DNA of 64,000 bases, taken from contig NZ_CP085345.1 in assembly GCF_020618415.1 (NCBI RefSeq), forward strand, positions 1,674,001-1,738,000. Reading direction: 5' to 3'. The translations under genes and the position numbers were made by a program. Source of the DNA: Cupriavidus sp. MP-37 (GTDB lineage: Bacteria > Pseudomonadota > Gammaproteobacteria > Burkholderiales > Burkholderiaceae). The notes beneath the pieces were generated by a model. That model saw only the letters and a program-made list of their open reading frames with translations, was not told the origin of the DNA and ran no database searches. Below, one piece after another: positions 45,944-57,640 of the stretch (the first letter of the stretch is position 1; the number at the start of each line of letters is the position of its first letter).

Positions 45944-47107
45944 TCAGCGCGGCGAACTGTGTTCGCCCAGCAGCGGCGGCGGTGCCGGCGGGGCGTCGTG
46001 GCCGGCCAGCATCGGGTTGCGCACCATCGGCACGCGGCCCATCACGGGGTGCTCGGCCACCTGCATCAGCCGGCGGTGCTGGACCTGCGGATGGGCGAAG
46101 ACTTCGTCCATGGTGTGGATCGGTCCCCAGGGCACGCCGGCGGCGTCGAAGGCCTCGGTCCAGGCGGCGCGGGTGCGGGTGGGGAAGAGTTCGGTCAGCC
46201 GCGCGCGCAAGGCGTCGAGGTGTTCGATGCGCGCGGAATTGGTGGCGTAGCGCGGATCCTGCGCCAGCGCCGGGATGCCGGCCACGGCGCAGAAGCGCGC
46301 GAACTGGCTGTCGTTGCCGATCGCCAGGATCAGGTGGCCGTCGGCGCAGCGGAACACTTCGTACGGCGCGCAGTTGGGATGGGCGTTGCCGCTGCGCTGT
46401 GGGTTCTGGCCCGAGACCAGGTAGTTGGCGGCCTGGTTGGCGTTCATCGCCACGGCCACGTCGAGCAGGGCGATGTCCAGGTGCGCGCCCACGCCGCTCG
46501 CCTGGCGCTGGTACAGCGCGGCCAGTACCGCGGAGGTGGCATACATGCCGGTGCTCAGGTCGACCACCGCGACGCCGGTGCGCAGCGGGCCGGCGCCGGG
46601 CGCGCCGTCGGGCTGGCCGGTGTAGCTCATCAGCCCGCCCATGCCCTGGAACACGTAGTCGTAGCCCGGCTTGTCCGCCATTGGCCCGCTCTGGCCGAAG
46701 CCGGTGATCGACAGGTAGACCAGGCGCGGGTTGATCGCCTTGAGGGTGTCGTAGTCCAGCCCGTAGCGGCGCAGCGTGCCGACCTTGTAGTTCTCGACCA
46801 GCACGTCGGCCTCGCGCGCCAGTTCGCGCACCTGCGCCGCGCCTTCGGGCGTGCCGTAGTCGATCGCGACCGAACGCTTGCCGCGGTTGCAGCAGATGAA
46901 ATAGCCGGACAGGCGCGGATCGCCTTCGGTGCCGGCCGGGGCGTCGAGGTAGGGCGGCCCCCACCCGCGGGTATCGTCGCCGCGTTCGGGGTGCTCGACC
47001 TTGGTCACCTCGGCGCCCAGGTCGGCCAGGTTCTGGGTACACCAGGGACCGGCCAGGATGCGCGACAAATCCAGGACCCGGACGCCTTCCAGGGCGCGAT
47101 GCAGCAT
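45944..47107 (-). CDS. CaiB/BaiF-family (type III) CoA-transferase
   Basis: A 387-residue family III CoA-transferase: ALEGVRVLDLSRILAGPWCTQNLADLGAEVTKVEHPERGDDTRGWGPPY at the start, FICCNRGKRSVAIDYGTPEG, and VVDLSTGMYATSAVLAAL. The family aspartate follows in the region around HLDIALLDVAVAMNANQAAN. It transfers CoA between organic acids. First gene of the operon with Bug and the crotonase. Substrate not shown by the sequence. Confidence 0.93.
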   Translation of the reverse strand: MLHRALEGVRVLDLSRILAGPWCTQNLADLGAEVTKVEHPERGDDTRGWGPPYLDAPAGTEGDPRLSGYFICCNRGKRSVAIDYGTPEGAAQVRELAREADVLVENYKVGTLRRYGLDYDTLKAINPRLVYLSITGFGQSGPMADKPGYDYVFQGMGGLMSYTGQPDGAPGAGPLRTGVAVVDLSTGMYATSAVLAALYQRQASGVGAHLDIALLDVAVAMNANQAANYLVSGQNPQRSGNAHPNCAPYEVFRCADGHLILAIGNDSQFARFCAVAGIPALAQDPRYATNSARIEHLDALRARLTELFPTRTRAAWTEAFDAAGVPWGPIHTMDEVFAHPQVQHRRLMQVAEHPVMGRVPMVRNPMLAGHDAPPAPPPLLGEHSSPR

Positions 47108-48734
<1,627 letters not shown>

Positions 48735-48760
48735 GATCGTCCAGGCTTGCTGACAGCAAA

Positions 48761-48793
48761 AAACCGGCACTTTCGGGTGCCGGTTTTTTTTTT
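48761..48793 (+). terminator. argG terminator
   Basis: A 10 bp stem aaaccggcac (48761-48770) / gtgccggttt (48777-48786), 6-nt loop, followed by a run of T to 48793. An A run before the left arm lets it also work for the convergent oxidoreductase operon. Confidence 0.92.
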
Positions 48794-48828
48794 GGGCCGC
48801 GCGTGACCTTGGCTTCGAGCGGCTGCCG

Positions 48829-49959
48829 CTATGCCGTGGATGCCGTGCCGGTTTCGCGCATGGCCAGCTCGGCGTCCTTGATATTGCCGAGCGGAGCAAG
48901 CACGGCCGCGTCGAACTGCCTTGGTGGCTGCTGGTTGCGCACCCGCACGGGCCAGTCCGGATTGGCCAGCGCGCCGCGCCCGAGCGCGACCAGGGTCGCG
49001 CCAAGGGCGAGCATCCCGGCGGCCCGCGCCGGCTCATGCAGGCCGCCGTTGGCTACGATCGCGAGCCCGGGCGCCGCACGGCGGGCATGCTGCACCAGCG
49101 ACGCATCGCCGTCGGCGAAGGCCGGCTGCCAGGCTTCGTGCTCGGTCACATGCAGGTAGTCGACGCCGCTTTCCGCGATGGCCGCAAATACCGCGGCAGC
49201 GCCATCCGCGCCTTCGGGCCACCGGTAGGTGAAGTCATTGACCTTCGCCTGCGAGATGCGCACGCCGACGATGACATCGCTCCCCACCGCGGCGCGCACC
49301 GCACGGATCGTCTCCAGCATCATGCGCATGCGCTGCGCGATGCCACCGCCCCACGCGTCCTGGCGCTGGTTGGTATGGCCGTTGAGGAACTGGTCGAGCA
49401 GGTAGCCGTTGGCGCCGTGGATTTCCACGCCGTCAAAGCCCGTCTCGCGCGCTAGCCGCGCCGCTTGCGCAAAGCCTTCGATGGCCTGCAGGATCTCTGC
49501 CTCGTCCATCGCGCACGGCATCCGGAATGCGCCCGTGCCGCCATACGCGGTCAGCTGCCGGCCCCTGGGCTGCACGGCCGAAGGCCCCACCGTATCGTCG
49601 CGGAAGCGGTTGGCCTGCGACAGCGCGCCCGCATGCATCAGCTGCGCGACCATGCGCCCGCCGGCCTGGTGCACCGTATCGACGACCCGGCGCCAACCCT
49701 GTGCCTGTTGCGTGTCGGTCAGACCCGGCTGGCCAGGATAGCCTTGCGCATAGGCGCGGTCGGTATAGATGCCCTCGCTGACGATCAGGCCAAAGCCGCC
49801 GCGGGCAAAGCCCGCGTAGTAGCGGCGCATGGCCTCGGTAGGGACGCCGGTGTCGGTGGCGCTGATGCGCGTCATCGGCGCCACCACCAGGCGGTTGCGC
49901 AGCGGCACGCCGTTCAGCGCCGGCGTATCGAACAACGAAGGCGCGGCGGGCGCGGTCAT
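48829..49959 (-). CDS. Old Yellow Enzyme-family NADH:flavin oxidoreductase
   Basis: A 376-residue FMN-binding TIM barrel. LRNRLVVAPMTRISATDTGVPTEAMRRYYAGFARGGFGLIVSEG is at the start. The substrate/FMN residues are in MVAQLMHAGALSQ, in FDGVEIHGANGYLLDQFLNGHTNQR (the H-x-x-N pair of the family) and in IVANGGLHEPARAAGMLALGATLVALGRGALANPDWP at the end. It reduces activated C=C bonds. Its ATG overlaps the stop of the upstream RidA gene by four bases. A divergent LysR gene probably controls both. Confidence 0.92.
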   Translation of the reverse strand: MTAPAAPSLFDTPALNGVPLRNRLVVAPMTRISATDTGVPTEAMRRYYAGFARGGFGLIVSEGIYTDRAYAQGYPGQPGLTDTQQAQGWRRVVDTVHQAGGRMVAQLMHAGALSQANRFRDDTVGPSAVQPRGRQLTAYGGTGAFRMPCAMDEAEILQAIEGFAQAARLARETGFDGVEIHGANGYLLDQFLNGHTNQRQDAWGGGIAQRMRMMLETIRAVRAAVGSDVIVGVRISQAKVNDFTYRWPEGADGAAAVFAAIAESGVDYLHVTEHEAWQPAFADGDASLVQHARRAAPGLAIVANGGLHEPARAAGMLALGATLVALGRGALANPDWPVRVRNQQPPRQFDAAVLAPLGNIKDAELAMRETGTASTA

Positions 49960-50354
49960 TGCGCGCCCTCCGTGGCCAGCGCGATGGCTTCGATCTCGAT
50001 CATCGCGTCCGGCGAATACAGGGCCGAGACTTCGACGATGGTATCGGCCGGATAGGGGGCGGAAAACCACTTGCGCCGCAGCGCGACGATCTTCGGAAAG
50101 TATTCCATCGACGTCAGGAAGATCGTCACCTTGGCCACGCGGTCCAGCCCCGAGCCGCCCGCCTGCAGCGCGCGGCTGAGGTTGCGGAATGCCTGCTCGG
50201 CCTGCGCGTCGAAGTCGCCGCGGCCGACGATGGCGCCATCGTCGCCGACCCCGGCCTGGCCGGAAACGAACAGCAGGTTGCCGGCCCGGATGGCCTGCGA
50301 CAGCAGGTAGGGGGCATAGGGATCGGGCTGGGTGTGGACTTGTTGCAGGTGCAT
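49956..50354 (-). CDS. RidA/YjgF-family protein
   Basis: A 132-residue Rid protein (YLLSQAIRAGNLLFVSGQAGVGDDGAIVGRGDFDAQAEQAFRNLSRALQAGGS, then VTIFLTSMEYFPKIVALRRKWF, then TIVEVSALYSPDAMIEIEAIA). The Arg of archetypal RidA, which binds the imine substrate, is not at its usual place near the C-terminus (ALYSPDAMIEIE), so it may be of another Rid subgroup. The start at 50354 is preceded by ggag. First gene of a two-gene operon with the flavin oxidoreductase. Confidence 0.88.
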   Translation of the reverse strand: MHLQQVHTQPDPYAPYLLSQAIRAGNLLFVSGQAGVGDDGAIVGRGDFDAQAEQAFRNLSRALQAGGSGLDRVAKVTIFLTSMEYFPKIVALRRKWFSAPYPADTIVEVSALYSPDAMIEIEAIALATEGAQ

Positions 50355-50467
50355 CGCTGACTCCGGTAATGATTCAGTAAAATTCATCTTTTCATCGCTG
50401 GTTGTCTTGCTGGCCAGCCGACATGCCAAGTATCGAAGCGGGTAACGCCCACGACAAATGGTCGATT

Positions 50468-50484
50468 CTCAGTCGATGCATGAG
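50468..50484. promoter_or_regulatory. Possible LysR-type operator
   Basis: ctca-n9-tgag between the RidA and LysR genes, 24 bp before the LysR start. Short, so weak evidence on its own; the divergent arrangement supports it. Confidence 0.35.
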
Positions 50485-50507
50485 GTAAACTTATCCATGG
50501 AGCCACC

Positions 50508-51395
50508 TTGCGCAAACTGCCGCCCCTCGGCGCCCTGCGCGCCTTCGAAGCCGCCGCCCGCCGCGCCAGCTTCAAGCACGCCGCCGATGAACTGCACGTC
50601 ACGCCGACAGCCATCAGCCACCAGATCCGCGCGCTGGAAGACGGCCTGGGCGTGAAGCTGTTCGAACGGCAGACCCGCAAGGTGCGCCTGACGGCGGCCG
50701 GGCATCAGCTGTTTCCCGCGGTGCGGGACGGCCTCGATGGCATGGAGCGCGCCGTGCTGGCGGTGCAGCGCAGCAGCCGCCCGCATGTGGCCACGCTGAC
50801 GTCGACGGTGGCGTTCATGGCCAGGCGGCTCGCGCCGCTCGCCGGCCAGTTCCGCGCCGCGCATCCGGACTGGACCCTGCGCCTGGATGCGTCGGACCAG
50901 ATCGTCGACCTGGACCACGATGCGGACGCGGCGATCCGCTACGGCAGCGGCAGCTATCCTGGCCTGCTGGTCGAGCCGTTGTTCCGTGACCGCTTCGCGC
51001 CGGTCTGCAGCCCCGCCCTGAAACTGGCCACGCTGCAAGACCTGAGACACGCCACGCTGATCCACTTCGAATGGGGCTCTGCCGCGCGCGATGACGCGCG
51101 CGCACCGGTCTGGCGCCACTGGCTGGCGCAGGCCGGCGTCGAAGTGGCCGATCCGCAGGCCGGCCTGCGCTTTACCGACGAGATCCACGCGGTGCAGGCC
51201 ACCATCGCCGGACAGGGCGTGGGCCTGCTCAGCCTGACGCTGGTGGCGGAAGAACTGGCTTCCGGCGCGCTGGTGCAGCCCTTTGAACTGGCGCTGGAAA
51301 GTTTTCGCTATGACCTGGTTTACAGCGAGCGGGCGGCGGAGCGTCCGGCTACGCGGTTGTTGCGGGATTGGGTGATGGGGGTGTTTGCAGGGTAG
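50508..51395 (+). CDS. LysR-family regulator, GcvA-like
   Basis: A 295-residue regulator (LGALRAFEAAARRASFKHAADELHVTPTAISHQIRALEDGLGVKLFERQTRKVRLTAAG), with the GcvA-type effector domain (FMARRLAPLAGQFRAAHPDWTLRLDASDQIVDLDHDADAAIRYGSG). The start is a TTG at 50508 with ggag five bases before it; the first coded residues RKLPPLGALRAFE match the family. It is divergent from RidA/Old Yellow Enzyme and probably controls them. Confidence 0.92.
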   Translation: MRKLPPLGALRAFEAAARRASFKHAADELHVTPTAISHQIRALEDGLGVKLFERQTRKVRLTAAGHQLFPAVRDGLDGMERAVLAVQRSSRPHVATLTSTVAFMARRLAPLAGQFRAAHPDWTLRLDASDQIVDLDHDADAAIRYGSGSYPGLLVEPLFRDRFAPVCSPALKLATLQDLRHATLIHFEWGSAARDDARAPVWRHWLAQAGVEVADPQAGLRFTDEIHAVQATIAGQGVGLLSLTLVAEELASGALVQPFELALESFRYDLVYSERAAERPATRLLRDWVMGVFAG

Positions 51396-52418
<1,023 letters not shown>

Positions 52419-52475
52419 CCGGCGCCGAAGCTCGCCGAGGCATACGCCACACGTTCACCACCACCGGAGACCACG

Positions 52476-53129
52476 ATGGAGCTGTACGCGCACCCGTTTT
52501 CGTCCTATTGCCAGAAGGTTCTCGTGGCGTTGTACGAGAACGCGATTCCCTTCGAATTCCGCATGCTGTCGCCGGACCACGCGCAGCACATGGACGAACT
52601 CGGCGTGCGCTGGCCGCTGCGGCGCATGCCGCTGCTGGTCGATGATGGCCGCTCGGTGTTCGAGTCCAGCATCATCATCGAATACCTGGACCAGCATCAC
52701 CGCGGCCCGGTGCGCTGGCTGCCGGAGTCGCCCGATGCCGCGCTGAAGGTGCGCCTGCTCGACCGCTTCTTCGACCAGTACGTGATGACGCCGATGCAGC
52801 GCATCGTGGCCGACTACCTGCGTCCCGCGGCGAACCGCGATCCCTATGGCGTGGCCGAGCACCGCAAGCTGCTGGAGTCGGCCTACGCCTGGCTCGAGAC
52901 CGAGCTGGCGGCACGGCAATGGGCGGCGGGCGATGCCTTCACGCTGGCGGACTGCGCCGCCGCGCCGTCGCTGTTCTATGCGGACTGGGTGCAGCCGATT
53001 CCCGCGGCCTGCGGCAACGTGCGCGCCTATCGCAACCGGCTGCTGGCGCGGCCGTCGTTTGCGCGCGCGGTGGACGAGGCGCGGCCCTATCGCCCGCTGT
53101 TCCCGCCGGGAGCGCCGGAGCGGGACTGA
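52476..53129 (+). CDS. Glutathione S-transferase
   Basis: A 217-residue GST. The thioredoxin-like N-domain (ELYAHPFSSYCQKVLVALYENAIPFEFRML) has SSYC at the active-site position. The GSH-binding segment is RRMPLLVDDGRSVFESSIIIEYLDQHH. The helical C-domain carries the N-capping motif LADCAAAPSLFYAD. It starts 57 bp after pip and may be co-transcribed. Its end overlaps the convergent SGNH hydrolase gene by 43 bases. Confidence 0.93.
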   Translation: MELYAHPFSSYCQKVLVALYENAIPFEFRMLSPDHAQHMDELGVRWPLRRMPLLVDDGRSVFESSIIIEYLDQHHRGPVRWLPESPDAALKVRLLDRFFDQYVMTPMQRIVADYLRPAANRDPYGVAEHRKLLESAYAWLETELAARQWAAGDAFTLADCAAAPSLFYADWVQPIPAACGNVRAYRNRLLARPSFARAVDEARPYRPLFPPGAPERD

Positions 53130-54394
53130 CCGGCAAGGGCGGGCAGGGCCGGGTCGAACCGCGCCGCCATGGCGCGATAGCCGGCATCGCCCGGATGCAG
53201 GTGGTCGCCGCTGTCGAATGCCGGCAGCAGCGCCTGCGGGCGCGCGGGGTCACGCACGGCCGCGTCGAAATCCACCACCGCATCGAACGCGCCGCCATGA
53301 CGGATCCAGTCATTGACCGCCAGCCGCACGGCTTCCTTGCCCGGGCCGTCATAGCCGCGGATCGGCGTATCGCGCAACGCCCCGGCAAACGGCGTGATGG
53401 TGGCGCCGATCACGCGCACGCCGCGCGCATGCGCCGCCGCAATCAAACGACGGTAGCCCTCGATCAGTTCCGCGGGCTGCGGCACGGCATCGGCTGGCGC
53501 AAAGGTCGAGCCCGGCCACGCGATATCGTTGATGCCGATGGCCGCGATCACGGCGCGCACATGCGGCTGGCTCAGCACGTCGCGATCGAGGCGCGCCAGC
53601 GCGGACACGCCCATGCCGTCGCGCAGCAGCCGGCCGCCGGAGATGCCGGCGTTGAGCACGGCCACGCCATCGGCGGCCAGACGCTGCGCCAGCAGGTCCG
53701 GCCAGCGCCGGTTGGTGTCGGGGGTAGAACCGTTGCCTTCGGTGATCGAATCGCCGATCGCCACCACCGCGCCTGCGCCCGCCGGCGCTTCGACCTGCAC
53801 CTCGCTCAGCAGGACGCGCGCACTGAACACCTGCGGCGCCGCCAGCACGGCCTGCGCGGTCGCGTTGCCCGCAGCCAGCCATGCAGTCTGGCGGCCATCC
53901 CAATGGAAGGACTCGATCTTGGTCTGCCGCGGCAGGTAGAGGCTGAGCGCGAGCTCACCCAGTGCCGGCGCCTCGAGGACGATCGCATCGCTTGCCACGG
54001 ACTGGCCCGCCGGGATGGTGACCGTTGCACTGCCGCCGAAAGTCACGGCGCGGCTGCCGACGGGGTCGATGCGACCACCGCCGGCGTGAGGTGCGAGTTG
54101 CGCCGCGCCGACTACGAGCGGTTGCCGGCCATAGGGGTTCGACAACACCACGCGCAGCCTTTTGCCGCCCACGCTCAGTCGCACCACCTGGCGCACCGTC
54201 TGGTCCGCCAGCTCCGCCGGCACGCCGGTCGGCAGCGGCAGGGCATCGGGCTGCCACACCGGCTGCTGGCTGGCCATCCAGCTGGTCAGCCAGGCCTGGT
54301 CCTGCAACGGGCTGGCGAGTGCCGCGCTGCTGGTGATAGCGGCGGCGAGGGTCAGCGCCGTGACGCGGCGCAGGAAACGTAGAGTGCAAATCAT
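53087..54394 (-). CDS. SGNH/GDSL-family secreted hydrolase
   Basis: A 435-residue esterase-type protein with a signal peptide (RRVTALTLAAAITSSAALA). An N-terminal beta-rich region (~residues 30-200) precedes the SGNH domain. That domain has nucleophile Ser216 in GDSIT, a Gly in ISGG, Asn in GIND and the catalytic pair Asp397/His400 in DHLHPGDAGY. Targets could be acetylated polysaccharides or lipids. It is divergent from a LysR regulator with a clear T-n11-A operator between them. Confidence 0.9.
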   Translation of the reverse strand: MICTLRFLRRVTALTLAAAITSSAALASPLQDQAWLTSWMASQQPVWQPDALPLPTGVPAELADQTVRQVVRLSVGGKRLRVVLSNPYGRQPLVVGAAQLAPHAGGGRIDPVGSRAVTFGGSATVTIPAGQSVASDAIVLEAPALGELALSLYLPRQTKIESFHWDGRQTAWLAAGNATAQAVLAAPQVFSARVLLSEVQVEAPAGAGAVVAIGDSITEGNGSTPDTNRRWPDLLAQRLAADGVAVLNAGISGGRLLRDGMGVSALARLDRDVLSQPHVRAVIAAIGINDIAWPGSTFAPADAVPQPAELIEGYRRLIAAAHARGVRVIGATITPFAGALRDTPIRGYDGPGKEAVRLAVNDWIRHGGAFDAVVDFDAAVRDPARPQALLPAFDSGDHLHPGDAGYRAMAARFDPALPALAGQSRSGAPGGNSGR

Positions 54395-54493
54395 GGGTGG
54401 GTCCGGTCAGGTGGACCGGCAACATCGCCGGCATGGGGCCAAAATTAGGCTATTCCACTCATGCCAGGTAGCAGGCAAAATGGCATATTGCTC

Positions 54494-54508
54494 ATTCCAA
54501 TCCGGAAT
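54494..54508. promoter_or_regulatory. LysR-type operator (attcc-n5-ggaat)
   Basis: A perfect dyad attcc-n5-ggaat containing the T-n11-A core, in the 133 bp gap between the SGNH hydrolase and LysR genes, 20 bp before the LysR start. This is the standard place for autoregulation and control of the divergent gene. Confidence 0.65.
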
Positions 54509-54527
54509 GGAGGAAAACAGGAGCGGC

Positions 54528-55433
54528 ATGGACACGATCCGGGCAATGCAGGTCTTCGTGCGCGCGGTCGAGCTGGGCAGCCTGTCGGCGGTGGCGCGCG
54601 AGCAGCAGTCGACGCAGCCGACCATCAGCAAGATCGTGGCCGCGCTGGAGCGCGACCTGGGCGTGCGCCTGCTGGCGCGCAGCACCACCAGCCTGTCGCC
54701 GACCGAGGCCGGGCGGCGCTTCTACGAACGTGCGCGGCGCGTGCTGGACGAATACGGCGAGGCTGTCAGCGATGCGCGCGGCGTAACGGGCCAGCCTTCG
54801 GGCCGCGTGCGCGTGAGCGCGCCAGCCAGCTTCGGCGTGCTGAGGCTCAACGCGCTGGTGCTGGCGTTCCAGCAGCGCTATCCGGAAGTCGAGGTGGAAT
54901 TGCTGTTCGACGACCGTTTCGTCGACCTGGTCGAAGCCGGGGTCGACGTCGCGGTGCGCCTCGGCGCCACGCTGCCGCCGCATGTGGTGGCGCGCCGCAT
55001 CGCGGTGTCGCAGCGCGTGCTGGTGGCGGCGCCGGACTACCTGGCGCGGCACCCGAAGATCCGGCAGCCGGCGGACCTGGCGCGCCACCAGATCCTGCGC
55101 TTCACGTGGCTCGCCAGCGGCGACGACATCATGCTGGAAGGTCCGGGCGGGCAGGCGCTGGTGAGCGCGCCGTGCCGCTACCGCGTCAACAACTCGCTGG
55201 CGATGCGCGAGAGCTTCCTTGCCGGCGCCGGCTTTGGCATGACGCCGGCGTGGCTGGTGCAGGACCTGCTCGACAGCGGCGCGCTGAAGCGGGTGCTGCC
55301 GCGCTGGCAGGGCCCGGCGCAGGAAGCCTTCCTGGTCTGTCCGTCGCGGCGCTACCAGCCGGTGAGGGTGCGGGTGCTGATGGAGTTCCTGGCCAGCGAG
55401 ATCGCGGCGCTGCCAGGCTTCACGGCGGCCTGA
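54528..55433 (+). CDS. LysR-family regulator
   Basis: A 301-residue regulator of the DsdC/AaeR-like group (MQVFVRAVELGSLSAVAREQQSTQPTISKIVAALERDLGVRLLARSTTSLSPTEAG). Its effector domain starts VRVSAPASFGVLRLNALVLAFQQRYPEVEVELLFDDRFVDLVEAGVDVAVRLG. aggag lies four bases before the ATG at 54528; another ATG at 54507 is inside the operator and less likely. The divergent SGNH hydrolase is the likely target. Confidence 0.93.
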   Translation: MDTIRAMQVFVRAVELGSLSAVAREQQSTQPTISKIVAALERDLGVRLLARSTTSLSPTEAGRRFYERARRVLDEYGEAVSDARGVTGQPSGRVRVSAPASFGVLRLNALVLAFQQRYPEVEVELLFDDRFVDLVEAGVDVAVRLGATLPPHVVARRIAVSQRVLVAAPDYLARHPKIRQPADLARHQILRFTWLASGDDIMLEGPGGQALVSAPCRYRVNNSLAMRESFLAGAGFGMTPAWLVQDLLDSGALKRVLPRWQGPAQEAFLVCPSRRYQPVRVRVLMEFLASEIAALPGFTAA

Positions 55434-55440
55434 TCGCGCG

Positions 55441-56172
55441 TCAGCCGAACATCCCGCCGTTGACCGAGATCACCTGGCGCGTGATATAGCCAGCGTCCGG
55501 CGACAGCAGGAAGGCCACGGTGGCGGCGACTTCGTCGGGCGTGCCCATGCGGCGCGCCGGGATCAGGCGCAGCGCTTCGTCGCGCACGTGCGGCTCGACC
55601 ATGTCGGTGTCGATCAGGCCCGGCGCGACGCAGTTGACGGTGATCGCGCGCTTGGCCAGTTCGATCGCCAGCGCCTTGGTGGCGCCGATGATGCCGGCCT
55701 TGGCCGCGCTGTAGTTGGCCTGGCCGCGGTTGCCCACCAGCCCCGACACCGACGACAACGTGACGATGCGGCCCGGCTGGCGGCGCTGCACCATCGGCAT
55801 CACCACCGGGTTGAGCACGTTGTAGAAGGCATCGAGGTTGGTGTGCACCACCTCGTCCCATTCGTTGCCCGTCATGGCCGGGAAGGCGGCGTCGCGCGCC
55901 AGGCCGGCGTTGCAGACCACGCCGTAGTAGCAGCCATGCGCGGCAATGTCGGTCAGCAGCGCGCTGGCGGCGTCTTCGCGGCGGGCCACGTCGAAGCACA
56001 GCACGCGCGACTTGCGCCCGCACGCGCGCACCGCGTCGGCGACCGAATCCGCCTCGTCGCGGCGCGCGCGGCAGTGCACCACCACGTCATAGCCGTCGCG
56101 GGCCAGCCGCAGGGCAATGGCGCGGCCAATGCCGCGCGACGAACCCGTGACCAGCACGGTCGGATGAGTCAT
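55441..56172 (-). CDS. 3-oxoacyl-ACP reductase-type SDR (FabG family)
   Basis: A 243-residue short-chain dehydrogenase. The cofactor motif TGSSRGIG is near residue 9, NAG at 88-90, and the catalytic Ser140/141, Tyr154 and Lys158 (YSAAK). The C-terminus VISVNGGMFG is typical of FabG. The variant resembles the FabG2 of aryl-polyene gene clusters. It lies 95 bp after a halogenase-like FAD oxidoreductase, also an aryl-polyene-cluster type gene, but the ketosynthase, dehydratase and carrier-protein genes of such a cluster are absent here. Confidence 0.88.
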   Translation of the reverse strand: MTHPTVLVTGSSRGIGRAIALRLARDGYDVVVHCRARRDEADSVADAVRACGRKSRVLCFDVARREDAASALLTDIAAHGCYYGVVCNAGLARDAAFPAMTGNEWDEVVHTNLDAFYNVLNPVVMPMVQRRQPGRIVTLSSVSGLVGNRGQANYSAAKAGIIGATKALAIELAKRAITVNCVAPGLIDTDMVEPHVRDEALRLIPARRMGTPDEVAATVAFLLSPDAGYITRQVISVNGGMFG

Positions 56173-56266
56173 GGCTGTTGTCCTTGCAGAACCGCCTGAG
56201 CCACGGCAGGCTGGCATGCGGTGAAGTTGGCGCGATACCCGCGCGCGTACGAGGTGGCGCGGCGCA

Positions 56267-57496
56267 TCAGACCCTGCAGAATTCTTCGAGCACCGCCAGC
56301 CGCCGGCGCGGCTCGGTGACGAAGGGGTTGTCGCGGTCCCACGCGTAGCCGGCCAGGATCGCCGAGATCATGTCGCGGATTTCCGAGGTGGCGTTGGGAT
56401 GGAAGATCAGCTTCTGGAAGCGGCCTTCATACCAGGCTTCGACAAAGACGCGGAAACAATCGACGCCGGCCTTGAGCGGCCGTGCGAAGTCGTGCTCCCA
56501 GTCCACCGTCTCGCCGCGCAGTTGGCGCACCAGGCACTGCGCCGCCAGGCTGGCCGACTTGAAGGCGATGGTCACGCCGGACGAGAACACCGGGTCAAGG
56601 AACTCGCCGGCATTGCCGAGCAGCGCGTAGCCGTTGCCCCACAGCGACTTTACGTTGGCCGAGTAGCCCGCGATCTGGCGTGCCGGAGTGTCCCATTGCG
56701 CGTCGGCCAGCAGCGCTGCCAGGCCCGGCTCTTCGGCCACCAGCGCCTGCAGGCGTTCGGTCTCGGTGCCGGCGTAGCGGTCCAGGAACGCCTTCTCGGC
56801 CACCACGCCCTGCGAGCAGCGCCCGTCGGAAAACGGGATGGTCCAGTACCAGACGTCCTGGTGTTGCGGATGCACGCTGATCAGGATCTTGTTGCGGTCG
56901 AACGCGCCGGTCGGGATGCGGTCCTGCACGTGCGTGAAGATCGCGCTGCGCACCGGAAACCCCGACGGCGTTTCCAGCTGCAGCAGGCGCGGCAGGATGC
57001 GGCCGAAGCCGGAGGCATCGAGCAGGAATTTCGCGCGCACCGTGTACCGGCTGCCGTCCGGCGCGCGCACCGTGACTTCGGGCTGCGCGCCGCTGACATC
57101 GACGTTCTCCACCACATGCGAGAAACGCACCTCGGCGCCCTGGCGCTCGGCCTCGCGAATCAGCACGTGGTCGAACTGCGCGCGCTGCACCTGGTAGGTG
57201 GTGCCCCAGCCGGGCGAGTACTTCTGGCGGAAGTCGAAGGCGGTGCGCTGCGTGCCGCGCGCAAACGCGGCGCCGTTCTTGTACTGGAAGCCGGCTTCCA
57301 CCACCGCGCGCAGCATGCCCGCTTCCTCGATATAAGCCATGCTCTGCGGCAGCAGGCTTTCGCCGATGGAGAAGCGCGGGAAGATTTCTTTCTCGATCAC
57401 CAGCACCGGAATCCCGTGCTTGCGCAGCAAGCCGGCGGCGACCGAGCCCGCAGGCCCTGCGCCGATGATGACGACGTCCGTGGTTTCCGTTTTCAT
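56267..57496 (-). CDS. Halogenase-like NAD(P)/FAD-dependent oxidoreductase
   Basis: A 409-residue flavoprotein of the tryptophan-halogenase/geranylgeranyl-reductase-like group. The FAD motif GAGPAGSVAAGLL begins at residue 12. FPRFSIGESLLPQSMAYIEEAG is a halogenase-group signature; FLLDASGFGRILPRLL and GNAGEFLDPVFSSGVTIAFKSASLAA are the later FAD contacts. The W-x-W-x-I-P motif of true halogenases reads YWTIPF, without the first Trp, so chlorination is doubtful and oxidation of an acyl-ACP or polyene is more likely. The start at 57496 is by homology. Operon with fabG. Confidence 0.85.
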   Translation of the reverse strand: MKTETTDVVIIGAGPAGSVAAGLLRKHGIPVLVIEKEIFPRFSIGESLLPQSMAYIEEAGMLRAVVEAGFQYKNGAAFARGTQRTAFDFRQKYSPGWGTTYQVQRAQFDHVLIREAERQGAEVRFSHVVENVDVSGAQPEVTVRAPDGSRYTVRAKFLLDASGFGRILPRLLQLETPSGFPVRSAIFTHVQDRIPTGAFDRNKILISVHPQHQDVWYWTIPFSDGRCSQGVVAEKAFLDRYAGTETERLQALVAEEPGLAALLADAQWDTPARQIAGYSANVKSLWGNGYALLGNAGEFLDPVFSSGVTIAFKSASLAAQCLVRQLRGETVDWEHDFARPLKAGVDCFRVFVEAWYEGRFQKLIFHPNATSEIRDMISAILAGYAWDRDNPFVTEPRRRLAVLEEFCRV

Positions 57497-57640
57497 AAGC
57501 TTCGGTTCCGGAATCACATCCGGAACGACGGGATTTTGGCGGGCGTCAATTGTACTCAGAACGCTGCCGGGCGCCGGCAAAACCGGCCCCGGCGGCTTTC
57601 GCGACCCACGGCGACAACTGCGCGGGCGCGGCGCGCCCCC

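Noticed and set aside
56267..57496. Calling the FAD protein a true flavin halogenase
   Set aside because: The W-x-W-x-I-P motif is incomplete (YWTIPF), so only a halogenase-like oxidoreductase is supported.
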